Origin: Diphasiastrum complanatum
Lineage: Eukaryota > Streptophyta > Lycopodiopsida > Lycopodiales > Lycopodiaceae
Length of the DNA stretch: 64,000 bases
Reading direction: 5' to 3'
NCBI GenBank assembly: GCA_029204225.1
Contig: CM055094.1
Span: 68,038,536 to 68,102,535, forward strand
Shown: in pieces, positions 63,319 through 64,000 of the stretch
Layout of the letters: the number at the start of each line of letters is the position of its first letter
Numbering within the stretch: position 1 is the first letter of the stretch
The notes under the pieces: model-generated
The model's database searches: none
What the model saw: the letters and a program-made list of their open reading frames with translations, nothing else
Told to the model about the DNA's origin: nothing
Made by a program: the position numbers and the translations under genes

Positions 63319-64000
63319 GCTAGGCTAGATTTTCAGTTTCAGCATGTTTCTTATCTATGGATGGATGTTAGCTTGCAATTAGGAGAAGACCTCCTCATAA
63401 GAGATCTTTTAAAATATGGACCACTCAATCATAATGGCAAAGAACCAACCTAAAATAAGTATCGTAATGAAACACTAGACACCAAGGTTGTGAGGTTTTT
63501 GAAAGTATTGTTGGATGGCACACAATGATGCCTTGCTATGACCCAAGGGCAAGCAGAGGCTGAAAATAAGATAGAGCTACAATACCTAAACAAATTTAGA
63601 AATAACCAACTACAAAAGTAGTCAAATAAAAACTAGCAATCAACAAGGGAAATGATCAACGGCATGTTAAAAAGAACAAGGATAGAGAGGTGAAACAACC
63701 ACAACCAATGAAGAAGTGATTCTAAAAAATTCTACATTTAGAGCAAAATCATGACAAAAAAATTATTAAAAGATACATATAAATATGCTCACAAGCTCGA
63801 GAAAGTGTTTGAATATTAACAAAAAATTAGTTCTACTCCAAAGCTTGTTGATGAGAAACTCTGGAAAAAAAATATAGCATTATTTAGGCAAGAGCCTTAT
63901 GATTTGATAGCACATTTGTAGGATGTAAAAAGTGAATATTAATTTGTTGTAAGTATTGCAAAAAGCACTAGGGATATGAAAAGAGTTGAGATGAGCAACA
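63319..64000 (+). pseudogene. Start of gypsy G4 gag, degenerate
   Basis: The frame reads LGEDLLIRDLLKYGPLNHNG, then a stop at 63451, and Lys/Asn-rich short frames to the window edge. The position right after a primer site supports gag, but no domain signature is visible. The element continues beyond the window. Confidence 0.4.

Overview
This window looks like about 64 kb of nuclear intergenic DNA from a land plant. The case for a plant rests on four things: Ty1/copia elements primed by initiator-Met tRNA (TGGTATCAGAGC sites), a Ty3/gypsy start with a tRNA-Asp-type primer site, a CACTA/En-Spm-like transposon with GT-AG introns, and captured exon fragments of a plant-type hydroxypyruvate reductase. 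Base composition is AT-rich and long (CT)n, (GA)n and (CA)n tracts recur. I see no intact host gene, tRNA, rRNA or CRISPR array. Almost every coding trace is a broken transposable-element gene, and I cannot place the species.

Layout. 1-590: one arm of an inverted repeat whose partner is 60836-61425. 868-1760: microsatellite-rich block, followed by a CACTA-like terminus (1900-2411) that interrupts a copia gag on the minus strand (2412-3122). 3740-5316: minus-strand LTR element carrying a hydroxypyruvate-reductase exon, a primer site and a 317-bp LTR. 6264-12919: two fused copia elements, ending in a complete 1116-bp LTR. 12920-18320: non-coding unit 'A', duplicated elsewhere. 18944-23769: microsatellites, then a CACTA-like transposon with two divergent genes and a GACGTCGG-rich end. 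24125-26187: gypsy gag-protease-RT fragment. 26188-28112: second copy of the 1116-bp LTR plus part of unit A ('B').

28113-43200 is a nested cluster. It holds LTR-like repeats in both orientations, a second hydroxypyruvate-reductase fragment, an unidentified ORF behind an LTR promoter, copia C1 (with a fold-back insertion in its integrase), a gypsy fragment, copia C2 and two more RT fragments. 43470-46240: a gypsy gag-protease/RT fragment split and flanked by inverted copies of a roughly 190-bp tandem repeat. 46240-52870: nothing recognised apart from local repeats. 52879-60815: third copy of the unit ('C'), interrupted inside its (CT)n tract by a LINE-like insertion with an ORF1-like remnant. 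63301 to the end: start of another gypsy element.

How the parts relate. The elements nest in and truncate one another. Many coding breaks are C-to-T or G-to-A changes (CGA to TGA, CAA to TAA, Cys to Tyr, Asp to Asn), as expected of long-methylated, silenced transposons. The main points for follow-up are the twice-captured reductase exon, the divergent CACTA-like element with CACAA ends, the unit A/B/C duplications, and the unidentified ORF at 29580-30184.
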